A stretch of DNA of 64,000 nt. Source: an uncultured Eubacterium sp. GTDB taxonomy: Bacteria; Bacillota; Clostridia; Lachnospirales; Lachnospiraceae. The notes below the pieces were generated by a model. It was not told the DNA's origin and did no database searches. It saw only the letters and a program-made list of their open reading frames with translations. Below, in pieces: positions 49,875-59,900 of the stretch (the first letter of the stretch is position 1; each line of letters starts with the position of its first letter). The stretch lies in contig CAJTXO010000001.1 in assembly GCA_910583555.1 (NCBI GenBank), positions 62,001 through 126,000 of the forward strand, written 5' to 3'. Position numbers and translations under genes: made by a program.

Positions 49875-51107
49875 TCAGCCCCCTCCATTTTGATTTTGTT
49901 CCTCAAACATTTCCTTCACCGCTGGCGCATTTTTCGTCAGTTTCTTAATGCTCAGGTCTTCCGCTTTATTATTCGCGAGCCGGAGATTGTTTTCGGATGC
50001 AAGAAGCGCATCTTTCGTTTTCTGAAGATGCTGGATCGTCTTGTCGATTTCATCGATAGCAGTCTTAAATTTTCTGCTTGCAAGATCATAATTCCGCGCA
50101 AATCCCTCTTTAAATTTATTCATGTTTTCCTCAAAATGGCGGATGTCCACCTGCTGGTTTCTTACGACCTCCAGTTCCCTCCGGTATTCCAGGGAGTTAA
50201 GTGCCGCATTCCGTAACAGGGTGATCATCGGAATAAAAAACTGGGGACGGATCACATACATCTTATCGTATTGGTAGGAAACATCGACAATGCCGTTATT
50301 ATATAATTCGTTGTCCATTTCAAGCAGCGAAACCAGTACGGCATACTCGCACTTTTTTTCACGCCTGTCCTTATCAAGTTCTTTAAAAAAGTCCTCGTTT
50401 TTATGTTTGGTAGCTGTTTCATCCATTTCATTTTTCATTTCAAACATGATCGAAATAAACTCCACGCCGTCGACAGAATCCCTGAAAATAAAATCCCCTT
50501 TACTGCCTGTCCGTACATCATTATCCTTTTCGAAATAGGCAGTCGGGAATGCCGTCATCCGCAACGAATTAAACTGGTTCAAACAATGTTGTTCGAGACT
50601 TTCTCCCACCATTTTTGTAGATAACCGCGCCTTAAAATCTTTATAATATTCGATCTGCTCTTCTTTCAGTTTCAATTCATTTTCATGCTGTTTTTGTAAC
50701 GTTTCTACCTGAAGTCTGTTTTCATTGTCCTTGCTTGATAATCGTCCTTCCAACTCTGTGATCTGATTTATTTTTTCGGAAATCTCCTGTTCTTTTTCGT
50801 GAAGCGCCCTGGAAACCGCCAACTCTTTCTCGGTATCACTATTTTTCAGTTTTCCCTTTAACTGCTCGATCATTTTATCCTTTTCTGATAATTCTAATTT
50901 CTGGTCAGAAAGTTTCCGGTTTAATTCTTCTTCCTGCTTCAAGCGGATGATCTCCAGATCACTCTCTTTTTTCTCCTCCAGGTCTTTCTCCCGGCGCTTT
51001 AGTTCTTTTTCAAATTCACTGTCCCGGATCTGCTGAACGATTTGTGCATAACCCGATTCATCCACTGCAAAAACTTCTCCGCATTTCGGACATTTAATCT
51101 CCTGCAT
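49875..51107 (-). CDS. DUF2130 protein with zinc ribbon-like start and coiled coil
   Basis: A 410-residue protein. Residues 1-15 have CPKCGE, half of a zinc ribbon. Residues ~30-165 are a long coiled coil rich in Glu, Lys and Gln. The DUF2130 domain follows (~165-330): SLEQHCLNQFNSLRM, then GSKGDFIFRD (D205) and ISIMFEMKNE (E223-x-K225), a pattern that fits a restriction-endonuclease-like core, then DRREKKCEYAVLVSLLE. Another helical region ends it. DUF2130 proteins have no established function. It is the first gene of a five-gene overlapping set; GGAGG precedes the ATG. Confidence 0.88.
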   Translation of the reverse strand: MQEIKCPKCGEVFAVDESGYAQIVQQIRDSEFEKELKRREKDLEEKKESDLEIIRLKQEEELNRKLSDQKLELSEKDKMIEQLKGKLKNSDTEKELAVSRALHEKEQEISEKINQITELEGRLSSKDNENRLQVETLQKQHENELKLKEEQIEYYKDFKARLSTKMVGESLEQHCLNQFNSLRMTAFPTAYFEKDNDVRTGSKGDFIFRDSVDGVEFISIMFEMKNEMDETATKHKNEDFFKELDKDRREKKCEYAVLVSLLEMDNELYNNGIVDVSYQYDKMYVIRPQFFIPMITLLRNAALNSLEYRRELEVVRNQQVDIRHFEENMNKFKEGFARNYDLASRKFKTAIDEIDKTIQHLQKTKDALLASENNLRLANNKAEDLSIKKLTKNAPAVKEMFEEQNQNGGG

Positions 51108-51159
51108 CGTATGACCTCCATCCTCATTTATATTCTTTTGCCTTTTTTATGATACTATG

Positions 51160-51951
51160 TTATGATGCCCCAGATCGCCGCCTCCTTCTCCACGGTTTCT
51201 GCCAGATCAGGTACCCTGCCCCCAGAAGCAGCAGGCCCACAGCCCACCACTGTATGATCGTAATTCCCCATATCATCCCGCTTCCCTTCTGATCCATAAA
51301 GCATTCCGTCACAATGATATTAACAGCATATCCCGCCACCATCATGCCGAAAACATCATAGCCCTTCGCAATCAGTATCAGGAGCAGGACCAAAAGGACT
51401 GCTGAAATAGCCGCCTCCAGCAGTTGGGATGGAAATATGGGATATGGCACTTCCCCTCCAGGCATGCGTATTGCGCCGGGACCGCGGTAATATTTCCCAT
51501 AACAGCAGCCACGGAAAAAGCATCCCAATCTGACAAAAATATGCTGCACCAGCAATCCGGCCGCCAGCGAATTAAGCACGGCACGCTGGCACTGTTCCTG
51601 CTCCTGCCTGCGGATACGGAGAATCCGTGAGAGGATCCAGGTAAACGGCAGGCACAATAGGGTACTGACAAGAACCGTTCCAAGGTAATGCCTGCCCTCC
51701 CCTGCCATTACACTGTCAAGCAGGTTTCCCCCCTGCAGCTTCCCATAAGATGTCTGGCGGATCAGGGATCCGGCATATATTCCGAGCAGGGAATACACGG
51801 CAAACAGGGTGGAAAACAGAATGCACCTTTTGGGGCCCGCCTTCCGGTACAACAGGATCATCTGCACAAGAACAGCCACAACAGCCCCGACGATCTGCAT
51901 GACTTCATATAACTCCAGCCTGCCCCACGGCGTCTCTAAATACGGATACAT
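51160..51951 (-). CDS. Prolipoprotein diacylglyceryl transferase family protein, divergent
   Basis: A 263-residue membrane protein with about seven helices. It has the Lgt-like signature RLGCFFRGCCYGKYY and YPIFPSQLLEAA. Compared with E. coli Lgt (RIGNFINGELWG), the positions of Asn146 and Glu151 are both Cys, as in a broad group of Lgt-like proteins of uncertain activity. A canonical lgt is expected elsewhere. It overlaps the subtilase gene by 16 bases and so is coupled to it; it may modify or help export the neighbouring surface proteins, which is inference. Confidence 0.8.
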   Translation of the reverse strand: MYPYLETPWGRLELYEVMQIVGAVVAVLVQMILLYRKAGPKRCILFSTLFAVYSLLGIYAGSLIRQTSYGKLQGGNLLDSVMAGEGRHYLGTVLVSTLLCLPFTWILSRILRIRRQEQEQCQRAVLNSLAAGLLVQHIFVRLGCFFRGCCYGKYYRGPGAIRMPGGEVPYPIFPSQLLEAAISAVLLVLLLILIAKGYDVFGMMVAGYAVNIIVTECFMDQKGSGMIWGITIIQWWAVGLLLLGAGYLIWQKPWRRRRRSGAS

Positions 51952-53795
51952 GATTTCACCCCGCTTTTCTTACTTTTCACTGTTTTACCATCAAATATGC
52001 CAGATGCCGCCACCCGGTAATACATCTTCTTCCGACCGCATGTAACAGTTATTTTTTTCCTGCCCGTTTTCTTCCACAGTTTATATCCCCGGTCTTTTCG
52101 CGATGAACGGTAAATATACCACTGATCTACCTTCCTGCCTGGAAGTTTCCAGCTAAGTTTTGCTCTTCTTTTTTTCTTTTTATAACTGCGTTTGAGAATG
52201 ACGCGGGAAGTTCGAAACTGCTTTTCGGCTTCCACCGCCTCCGATGGGGCAAGTGGACTTTCCGGGTCTACTTTGGCTGATGGGGCGGTCGGATTTTCCG
52301 TTTTCTCCTTCCCTGACGAAAACGACAGATTTTCCGGCTCTTTCGTCTCCGACAAAACAGGCGGATTTTCTGGTTTCGCTGACTCCACCGGCTCACCGGG
52401 ATCTTCTGGCGGAAATATGCTTCCTCCCAACCAGAAATCAACCAACTCCAATAGATCCAGCCGTTTATAATGCAGCTTCACACCCTGCGATACCCGATGC
52501 TGTATCGTATGGGTCTGACTCTCAACGAAATGTTTCTGAAGCCAGGCAGCCGGATTTCTTTCCCGGTCCGGATACATGGATCGATATACCGCCATCGCTC
52601 CTGATACCATGGCCGCGGCGGGGGAGGTTCCGGAAATATTATCATATGTTCCAACGGGCAGTGTCGAATAGACAGCGCTTCCCGGTGCCGCCAGTTCATA
52701 TTCAGCTCCCTCTCCGGGATCGGCATCCCAGTTCGAATAACTGCCGATTTTCTCCTGCATGTCCAACGCCATCACCCCGACCACTTCCGGATAAGCCGCC
52801 GGATAGACATTCCCTGCCTCCTGATCCAGATAATCGTTCTCTGTCGGCAGACCTTCATTCCCTGCGGCTGCGGCCAGCATACAGTGTTCCGACGCCTCCT
52901 GGATTGCAGTTCGCAGCAAAAGGGAATCATGATATGTACCAAACGACATATTAATCACATCTGCGCCATTGGCGGCTGCATAACGGATTCCCTCAACAGC
53001 CGCATCTGTTCCGAAATTCCGGTCTGTTCCAATTTTTACCGGCATGACCCGCGAGCCATAGGCAATCCCGACAGACCCGGCAGCGCCGGGCCCCAGTCCG
53101 ATGATCCCCGCCATCTGGGTGCCATGTCCGCAGCTGTCCGTCATATCCGTAAAGGAATTCACCAAATTTACACCATAGATATCATCCACGTAGCCATTTC
53201 CATCATCATCGACGCCTTCTTCCCCTGCTGCCTCCGCCGCATTGTACCATAGGTTATCGAACAGTTCCGGATGCTGGAGTGACACTCCTGTATCGACTAC
53301 TGCGACAACGGTTCCCTCCCCCGGACGGATCCCCCGGTCTTCCAGCTTCTTCCATGCCTCCGCCGCCCTGACTGCCCGGAGATGCCAGCGTTGTGCCACT
53401 ACGGCATCGTCAAAAGGGTAAAAAACTTCCTGCGAAGACAGGCTGTAACAGAGATAATCCGGCTCTGCACATACGATCCCGTCTGCGTGCTCCAGTTCCC
53501 GGATCACCTGCTCCACATCTTTGCCCTTTTCCAGATAACCAGCGTAGAAATCAAGGATCTTCTCCCCCGATTTCGCCTCCTGAAGCCATTCCATACGGCA
53601 GATGCCATAACCATCCAGCTCCGGCGGGCGGTTCTCGCCCGCCCCCCGCTCTGCCGCCAGAATGACCCGGTCTTCCAGATAATTTTTTTGATGCTTTTTA
53701 TGCTCTTCCTGCCCAGAACAGACCGGAACACCAGACTGAAATATAAAAACAGAAAGCACACAAAATATGGCAAGTATTCTTTTTCCCTGTTTCAT
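51936..53795 (-). CDS. Secreted subtilisin-like serine protease (S8)
   Basis: A 619-residue protease. Signal peptide ~1-28; an inhibitor I9-like propeptide (~40-120, ending HADGIVCAEPDY); the catalytic domain has VVAVVDTGVSLQHPELF (Asp), DSCGHGTQMAGIIG (His), AAAAGNEGLP (oxyanion Asn) and NISGTSPAAAMVSG (Ser). The more usual order after Ser is MAAP; here it is PAAA. After ~450 comes a Pro/Glu/Ser-rich linker and a basic Fn3-like C-terminal module. It probably acts on the cell surface, perhaps processing the giant protein encoded upstream. AAGGAAA precedes the start. Confidence 0.9.
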   Translation of the reverse strand: MKQGKRILAIFCVLSVFIFQSGVPVCSGQEEHKKHQKNYLEDRVILAAERGAGENRPPELDGYGICRMEWLQEAKSGEKILDFYAGYLEKGKDVEQVIRELEHADGIVCAEPDYLCYSLSSQEVFYPFDDAVVAQRWHLRAVRAAEAWKKLEDRGIRPGEGTVVAVVDTGVSLQHPELFDNLWYNAAEAAGEEGVDDDGNGYVDDIYGVNLVNSFTDMTDSCGHGTQMAGIIGLGPGAAGSVGIAYGSRVMPVKIGTDRNFGTDAAVEGIRYAAANGADVINMSFGTYHDSLLLRTAIQEASEHCMLAAAAGNEGLPTENDYLDQEAGNVYPAAYPEVVGVMALDMQEKIGSYSNWDADPGEGAEYELAAPGSAVYSTLPVGTYDNISGTSPAAAMVSGAMAVYRSMYPDRERNPAAWLQKHFVESQTHTIQHRVSQGVKLHYKRLDLLELVDFWLGGSIFPPEDPGEPVESAKPENPPVLSETKEPENLSFSSGKEKTENPTAPSAKVDPESPLAPSEAVEAEKQFRTSRVILKRSYKKKKRRAKLSWKLPGRKVDQWYIYRSSRKDRGYKLWKKTGRKKITVTCGRKKMYYRVAASGIFDGKTVKSKKSGVKSCIRI

Positions 53796-53822
53796 CTGTT
53801 TCCTTTCCTGTTCTGCCCGTCA

Positions 53823-53982
53823 TCTGAACCGCGTTACCACTTCATCATCTTTGATGTAATGCCGGTCCTCTTTGTCAGTTTCTCCTTATATTTTTTCCTT
53901 GATCCGAACCGCGTTACCACTTCATCATCTTTGATGTAATGCCGGTCCTCTTTGTCAGTTTCTTCTTATATTTTTTCCTTGA
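53823..53982. repeat. 80-bp tandem duplication at the 3' end of the giant gene
   Basis: Bases 53823-53902 and 53903-53982 are direct copies with two mismatches. The upstream copy (in gene direction) encodes the last ~23 codons and the stop of the giant protein; the second copy lies after the stop and is not translated in frame (80 is not a multiple of 3). Confidence 0.9.
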
Positions 53983-56900
53983 TTTCTTAGGTACTTTCAC
54001 AACCGCCTTTTTGTATATGCCGGAGAATGCACCTTTGCCGATTGCGGGCACGTTCTTTCTTTTGAACGTAATACTTTTCAGACTCTTACAGCCCTTAAAA
54101 GCATTCTTTCCGATGTTCGCCACGTTCCTGCCAAATACAACAGATTTCAGTTTTGTACAATTTTTAAACACGCCGGCATGGATCTTTGTAACCGGATACT
54201 TTTTACCGCCGATCGTCACCTTATCAGGAATTGTCAGTTTCTGAATGTTCTTCTTTGTCTTCGTGATCGTGACAGACTTGCCGGAAATCTTATAGGTGAC
54301 TCCCGACTTCGTAACCGTCTTTTTATCCGCCGTTTTCTTCCCTGTATCTTTTGGCGTATCTGACGGTGATGGCGTCTTTCCAGCGTCGCCCGGAGTCTTT
54401 CCGGCATCGCCCGGCGCAGGTGTCTTTCCCGGATCATCCGGCGCCGGCGTCTCACCGGGATCGTCCGGCGCTGCCGCATGTTCCGTCACTGTTACCGTCG
54501 CCTCGTAGCTTTTCAGCACCTTATTGGGAATGGTGACAAAATCGTTGGCATGCGTGCCGAAGTTATACTCCGGCTCATCGCCTTCTGTCACGGATATCGT
54601 GGTCGTCTCATTTTTCGGATACACATAGGCGGTCAATTTCGCCGTACCACATTTCATTCCGGTAAGATTTCCGTCACTGCTCACACTGGCAATATTTTCA
54701 TCGTCTGTCGTCCAGCGGATCTGCAGTCCCTCGGTTCCCGTCACCCCAGTCGTCTCATCTGCCAGAGAGGAAACGATATTTAATTTCTGTGGTAATGTCT
54801 CGCCGACGCCGACCTTGATCTCGTTGCCGCTGGCAAACTGGACACTTTGGATGCTGTCTGCCTGTTTCAACTGGGCATCGCTTACCGCGCGCACAACCGA
54901 TGCCGTATCCCGGCTGTCTACGTGGTCGACATAGAAGGTTCCGGTTTCTGCCGCCTGTCCTTCCTCGTCTTTTCCTTCCACAAACTGTTTCGCGGAATCC
55001 ACGGTAACTGTAGTCGTAATGGTTCTCTTACTGCCCTTTTCCATCGCGGGGATCGTGACATCTGCCAGCTTTTTGTCCCCGTCTGCTGTTACCACACCAA
55101 CTGCCGCTTTTGTTTCCGGAGCGTTCTTCCAGATCCCATTCTCCACGTCAAAGCTAATGTCATATACATCCCGCTCATCCGTCTCCACAGCCGTCACTCC
55201 TGTGATGATCATTTCCTCTTTTATATTTCTTTCGTACCGATCCGTCAGCAGTTCCCGGCCGTCTTTGTCTGCCACCTTGATCTGGATCACGCCGTTTTCT
55301 GCATCATCCGGAAGGGTAAGAGCGCATGGAATATCGTACGTGCTTCCCCCCATCATCCGGTCGATCTGAACCGAGGCCGCCGCCTCTCCGTCGTCTCCCC
55401 GCAGAAGGCTGTTTCCGGCCGCATCCGTAACGGTAACACTTGCTTCTTTCACCGTATCAATGCCGTCATTGAGAAGTTCGATCGTTACACTGTTCGTTTC
55501 CCCGGCGATGAAATCACCTGCTGCCCATTCCTTTACCTTCAATACGCTGCAGGGCGTTATCGTCATGGCCACGAGTGCTTTGTTATCCTCGTCCACTGCC
55601 ACGAATTCTGTAAAATCCTGTTCCGATACTTTGTCGTGCTTCTTGTCCGGATTATTGATATTTTCGTTGTAATCCTGCACCGTCTCATTGAACTCGGCAG
55701 CATCTACTACTTTTGTCCCTGTTTTTACCGCCAGGGCCGTCAGCGTGCTGTCCGGATTGACTACAAAGCTCAGGTCACTGTAGTTGTCGCCGCTTCCGCT
55801 CGTCACCTGCACGGCATCCGTCATGCGGCCTTCCGCAAAATCATAACGCGCCATGTAGATCTGCGTTTCAATGTTCTGGTTCTCCGCCTCTGTCGCCGCA
55901 TCGGAGTCTTCCGCTACGCCTTTTTTCAGCGTCTGGCCGCTCTGCGTCCATGTCACATAGATATAGTCTTCGTTTGATTTTACGTCAAAACCTGTGATCT
56001 CACTGACAGCTCCTTCCTTCTCCGTGCCGTCATCTTCTTTGGCCACTTCGCCCTCCACCATCACCATCGGGGGCTCATAGCCGTTTTCCTCTTTCTTCGA
56101 CTTATCTACCAAATAGTATTGCTGTCCATCTTCGCCTTTTTCCACGAGACAGTTGTTCACCACATTGGAAATGTTCAGGGCCATGATATCGCCGTCTGAC
56201 AGCCAGGTCAGATAAGTATCTTTATTCTTGTCATTTTTCGCTTTCACAAAATGCAGGTCACTGTCCTCCTTGTTGTCACTGACAACGACGATCGGATCGG
56301 TGATGGCTCCTGTCTTAAAGTCGTAGATCTGGATAAAGATGTCTCTGTCCCCAGTCGTCTCCAGACTCTGGTCATAGTCACCGGTGAACGCAAAGATTCC
56401 CATGTCGTCATAACTGATGGCATCGCTGTCTATGATCTTAGGCGTCCAGTTCTCATCAATGTTCTCGCTTCCTCCGACGGTAACGTCGCCCTCGACGATC
56501 CCCGCCTGGTCCTCTCCGTTCTCACCGCCTGACGGGGAAGTATCCGTCACATTCGCACCGTTATAAATGTCCGGTTCTTCATTGTCCTTCCAGTAACCTT
56601 CACCATCTAGTTCTTCATCAATGTATACCGGAGGTGTGGTATCAAACATAACCTGCCCGTACCAGTCCCTGACATAATCCTGATAATAGGCATCGAAAGA
56701 TTCATACGCCGCAAAATCCGGATCATTGTCCTCTTTCGCTTTGTTGTATCCTTCCTCCAGCGCCGGCTTTATTGTCTTGTCTTTCAGGCTGTCATATTCA
56801 TTGATCCAGCTTCCCACCGTATCACCGGCGGATGGCTGATTTGTAAAATGATATTCGCGGTACGCCATATAACTGGAAGCCGGGTGAACCACGTCACCGA

Positions 56901-59900
56901 CTACTTCTCCCTCCGCTTTCGGATCCGATACTTCATATTTATTTTTTGTATAATATACGAGCAGCGAATCGTCATTGAAAATCACGCTTGGCGAAAGATC
57001 CGCCTCATGGTCTTCGTCCGTCGTGTTCGTAATGTGCATTTTTTCTCCAAACGTCTTCGTATTTTTATTAAAAAACGAAGCGTGGATATCCATGGCATTT
57101 ATCATATCGGTCCGGTTGTCGTCAGCGGCCAGTTTCCGATTGGCCGATGACCAGGTGACAATGATCCCTCTTTCTCCCAGATCAAAAGCGGATATATCCT
57201 GATCGGTCGTCTGGTCGTCCTCCAGCATGACAGGCGCCGACCACTCACCCGTGACATGGCTGTAAATGGAATAATAAACCTGCGCACCATTCAGGGCGTC
57301 CGCGCCATTTGGAGCGTTGGCTCCAGTCCCGGGATCATCCAGAAATACGCCGAGATAATCGCCTTCCTCGTTGATCTTCATCAATTCGATATCGGTTCCG
57401 GAATAAATTCCTGTCTGAATGGCGGCTTCCTTCACGCCCTTTTCGTTCTCATCCAGGCTCTTCGCGGACATGCCGCCGCCATTCCACCGGCCCCGGTTCT
57501 TTAAATATTCCCTGTCGGAAGCCTGCAGGAGGGAAGCGCTGTCGTGGAGATAATTCTCATTATCCAGCGAACGTCCTGCCGCGCTCGTGTTTCCGAATAG
57601 ATTGACGTCTTTCGATACGAACGGCCAGCTCGCCTTGATAAAGAGAACCTTTACCCCGATTTTGGCACTGAGATTTACCGTGCCCGTATTTTCCTGTTCA
57701 TCCGTGTAGAACTTCATTTTAAAGGCGGCTGTTCCAGATACCTCAACGTCTACCACGCCGCCGATCCCCGCTCCCGCCGTCAGCGTCAGCGCTGGGTTGA
57801 CCTCAAATACCCCGCTCATTTTAAAGGGCTTCTCCACCCCGTTTCCTGTCTTGAACAGATTGATCTTTCCGGCATTGTCCATGATCGAATGCTCATTTTT
57901 TACCGATGTCAGATAATATTTGGGGTTCACTTCCTGGTCGGTCTTGCGGGCAATAATGAAACTTGCGATGGCGTTTCCTTTGATCTCAAAACCGAGGCTG
58001 ATGGTGATGCCAACCGGGGTGGCAAACTTCACTTTCGCGCCGGCACCCCCGTCGGCTTCCACAGCGAGCACCATCTGTTCAAAATAATTGGCCTTATTTT
58101 TCGCATCATAGGCAAATGTCAGAGACAGGCGGAAATTCAGGCTCAGGCTCGCCTTGCCTGCTATGTCTGCCGATCGTTTCTTCCCGGACGGCGAACTGCT
58201 GTCCTTTACCTTTTTTTCATATTCCTCTGTTGCCTTCTGCGCTTTTTCCTCCAGTTTCTTTACTTTGTCCGCATCCGGTTTTGATTTTTTCTTTTCATTG
58301 ATCAACGCCTGATCGGCATCGGCCTTGTCTACCGCCAAACTCTGCAGCGTCTTCTTGTTTGTCTTCTCCGTACTCACGACGTCTGGTTTTTCAAAACCGA
58401 TGGTAAGCGTGATCGACTGGTCCTCGCCAAATGTTACATGTTCATCTTTATCCCTGGCATTCAGCGAGCCATTCCAGCCCAGATCGAACAGGGAATCGAT
58501 CTTACCCACAAGTTTGATCGCGCAATTCAGTCCGCCGAACTCAAAACTGTTGATCATGTCGATGATACCGACGGACTCCCGGATGTCGATGCCGGTCTGT
58601 CTCTCATAATACATGTCGCCGTTCTGATCGTAAATGCGGAGCGCCGCTGTCGTACCGCTCGGAAGCTCCAGCTTCGATGGATTAAAATCAAAACAGAACT
58701 GACCCATATGTTCCGCATCGACCGTATCCTCGACTTTCGCCTTCTCGGATCCGCCGCTGTAAAAGACAAGTTCTGCCTTCCTCGGCTGGAGCGCTGTCTT
58801 CTGGCTCACCACATCAAATTCCATGCGGCAGTTGTAATCCCCGTTATCTACATTGTGATAATCCAGTTCTTTCCAGCTTTTTCCATCCTTATCCTTATAC
58901 ATCACTCTGGCGCCTTCTACTTCCATGATCGAATCCGTGCGGAGTTTTATTTCTTCGTAGGTTCCCGGCCGCATGACCTCCGAGCCGATCAGCGTCCCTC
59001 CATTGGACGACTGATACTGGATATTTACCAAATGATAATCGTTGACATAAAAGCTGCCATTTCCCGGAATTTCAAAATATCCATCCCCTGCCTTCGCATA
59101 GGGATTTTTCTTATCCAGCCTCTTTGTCAGCACCGAATAACGGTCATCCTCCTTACCCTCTATGACATCTTTGGCAGACTCTCCCACCGATACAGTAGCG
59201 CCATTTAGCTTCGTTATGGTCTCTTCCTCGGAAAAGATCTCGGTATCCACCAGGAAAACCCGGCCGACGATCGAGGTCTGCTGGCTCTTGTCTGCTACAG
59301 CCGGCACCTGAAAATCATAATAGATCTTACTGTACGGATCGGTCGGTATGTACGGGAGTACCTCGCCGTTGACGGAACTAAATGCCGTGTGATCGCTGTG
59401 CCGTTTCTGTTCTTCTTCCGATATGATCCCATCGTTGTCATCGTCTGCTGTCCCATCCGACCAGATCGCACGGTAACCGGGGGAAGCAAGACCGATGATA
59501 TGATATGTACTGTTCAGTATAATATTATGGATCGTCATCAGCTGTCCATTTTTCCCTATTAATGAATTTTTAGGATTTTCGGAATCATAATAGAGCACCG
59601 AACCCTCATCCTTATTGCCGCCTCTCGGATGCACCGCCACATCGATGGACGCGTCCTCATAGGCCGCCGTCACGGTGATCTGGCCCGTCCCCGTCGGTGC
59701 GAATTTCACGATATCCTTCCGTTCCCCGTCTGTGATCTTCCGGGAGCCGGACACGGTGATCGCCTTCACCGCGTGGCCGGCTTTCGGCGACGCGGATACC
59801 TGGATCGTATCCAGCAGGCTCATGGAAGTAAATACTTCGCCATTATTGAATCCATTAAATTCACCGAACCTTGTATCCGTGACAAACCGGATGTTTGCCT

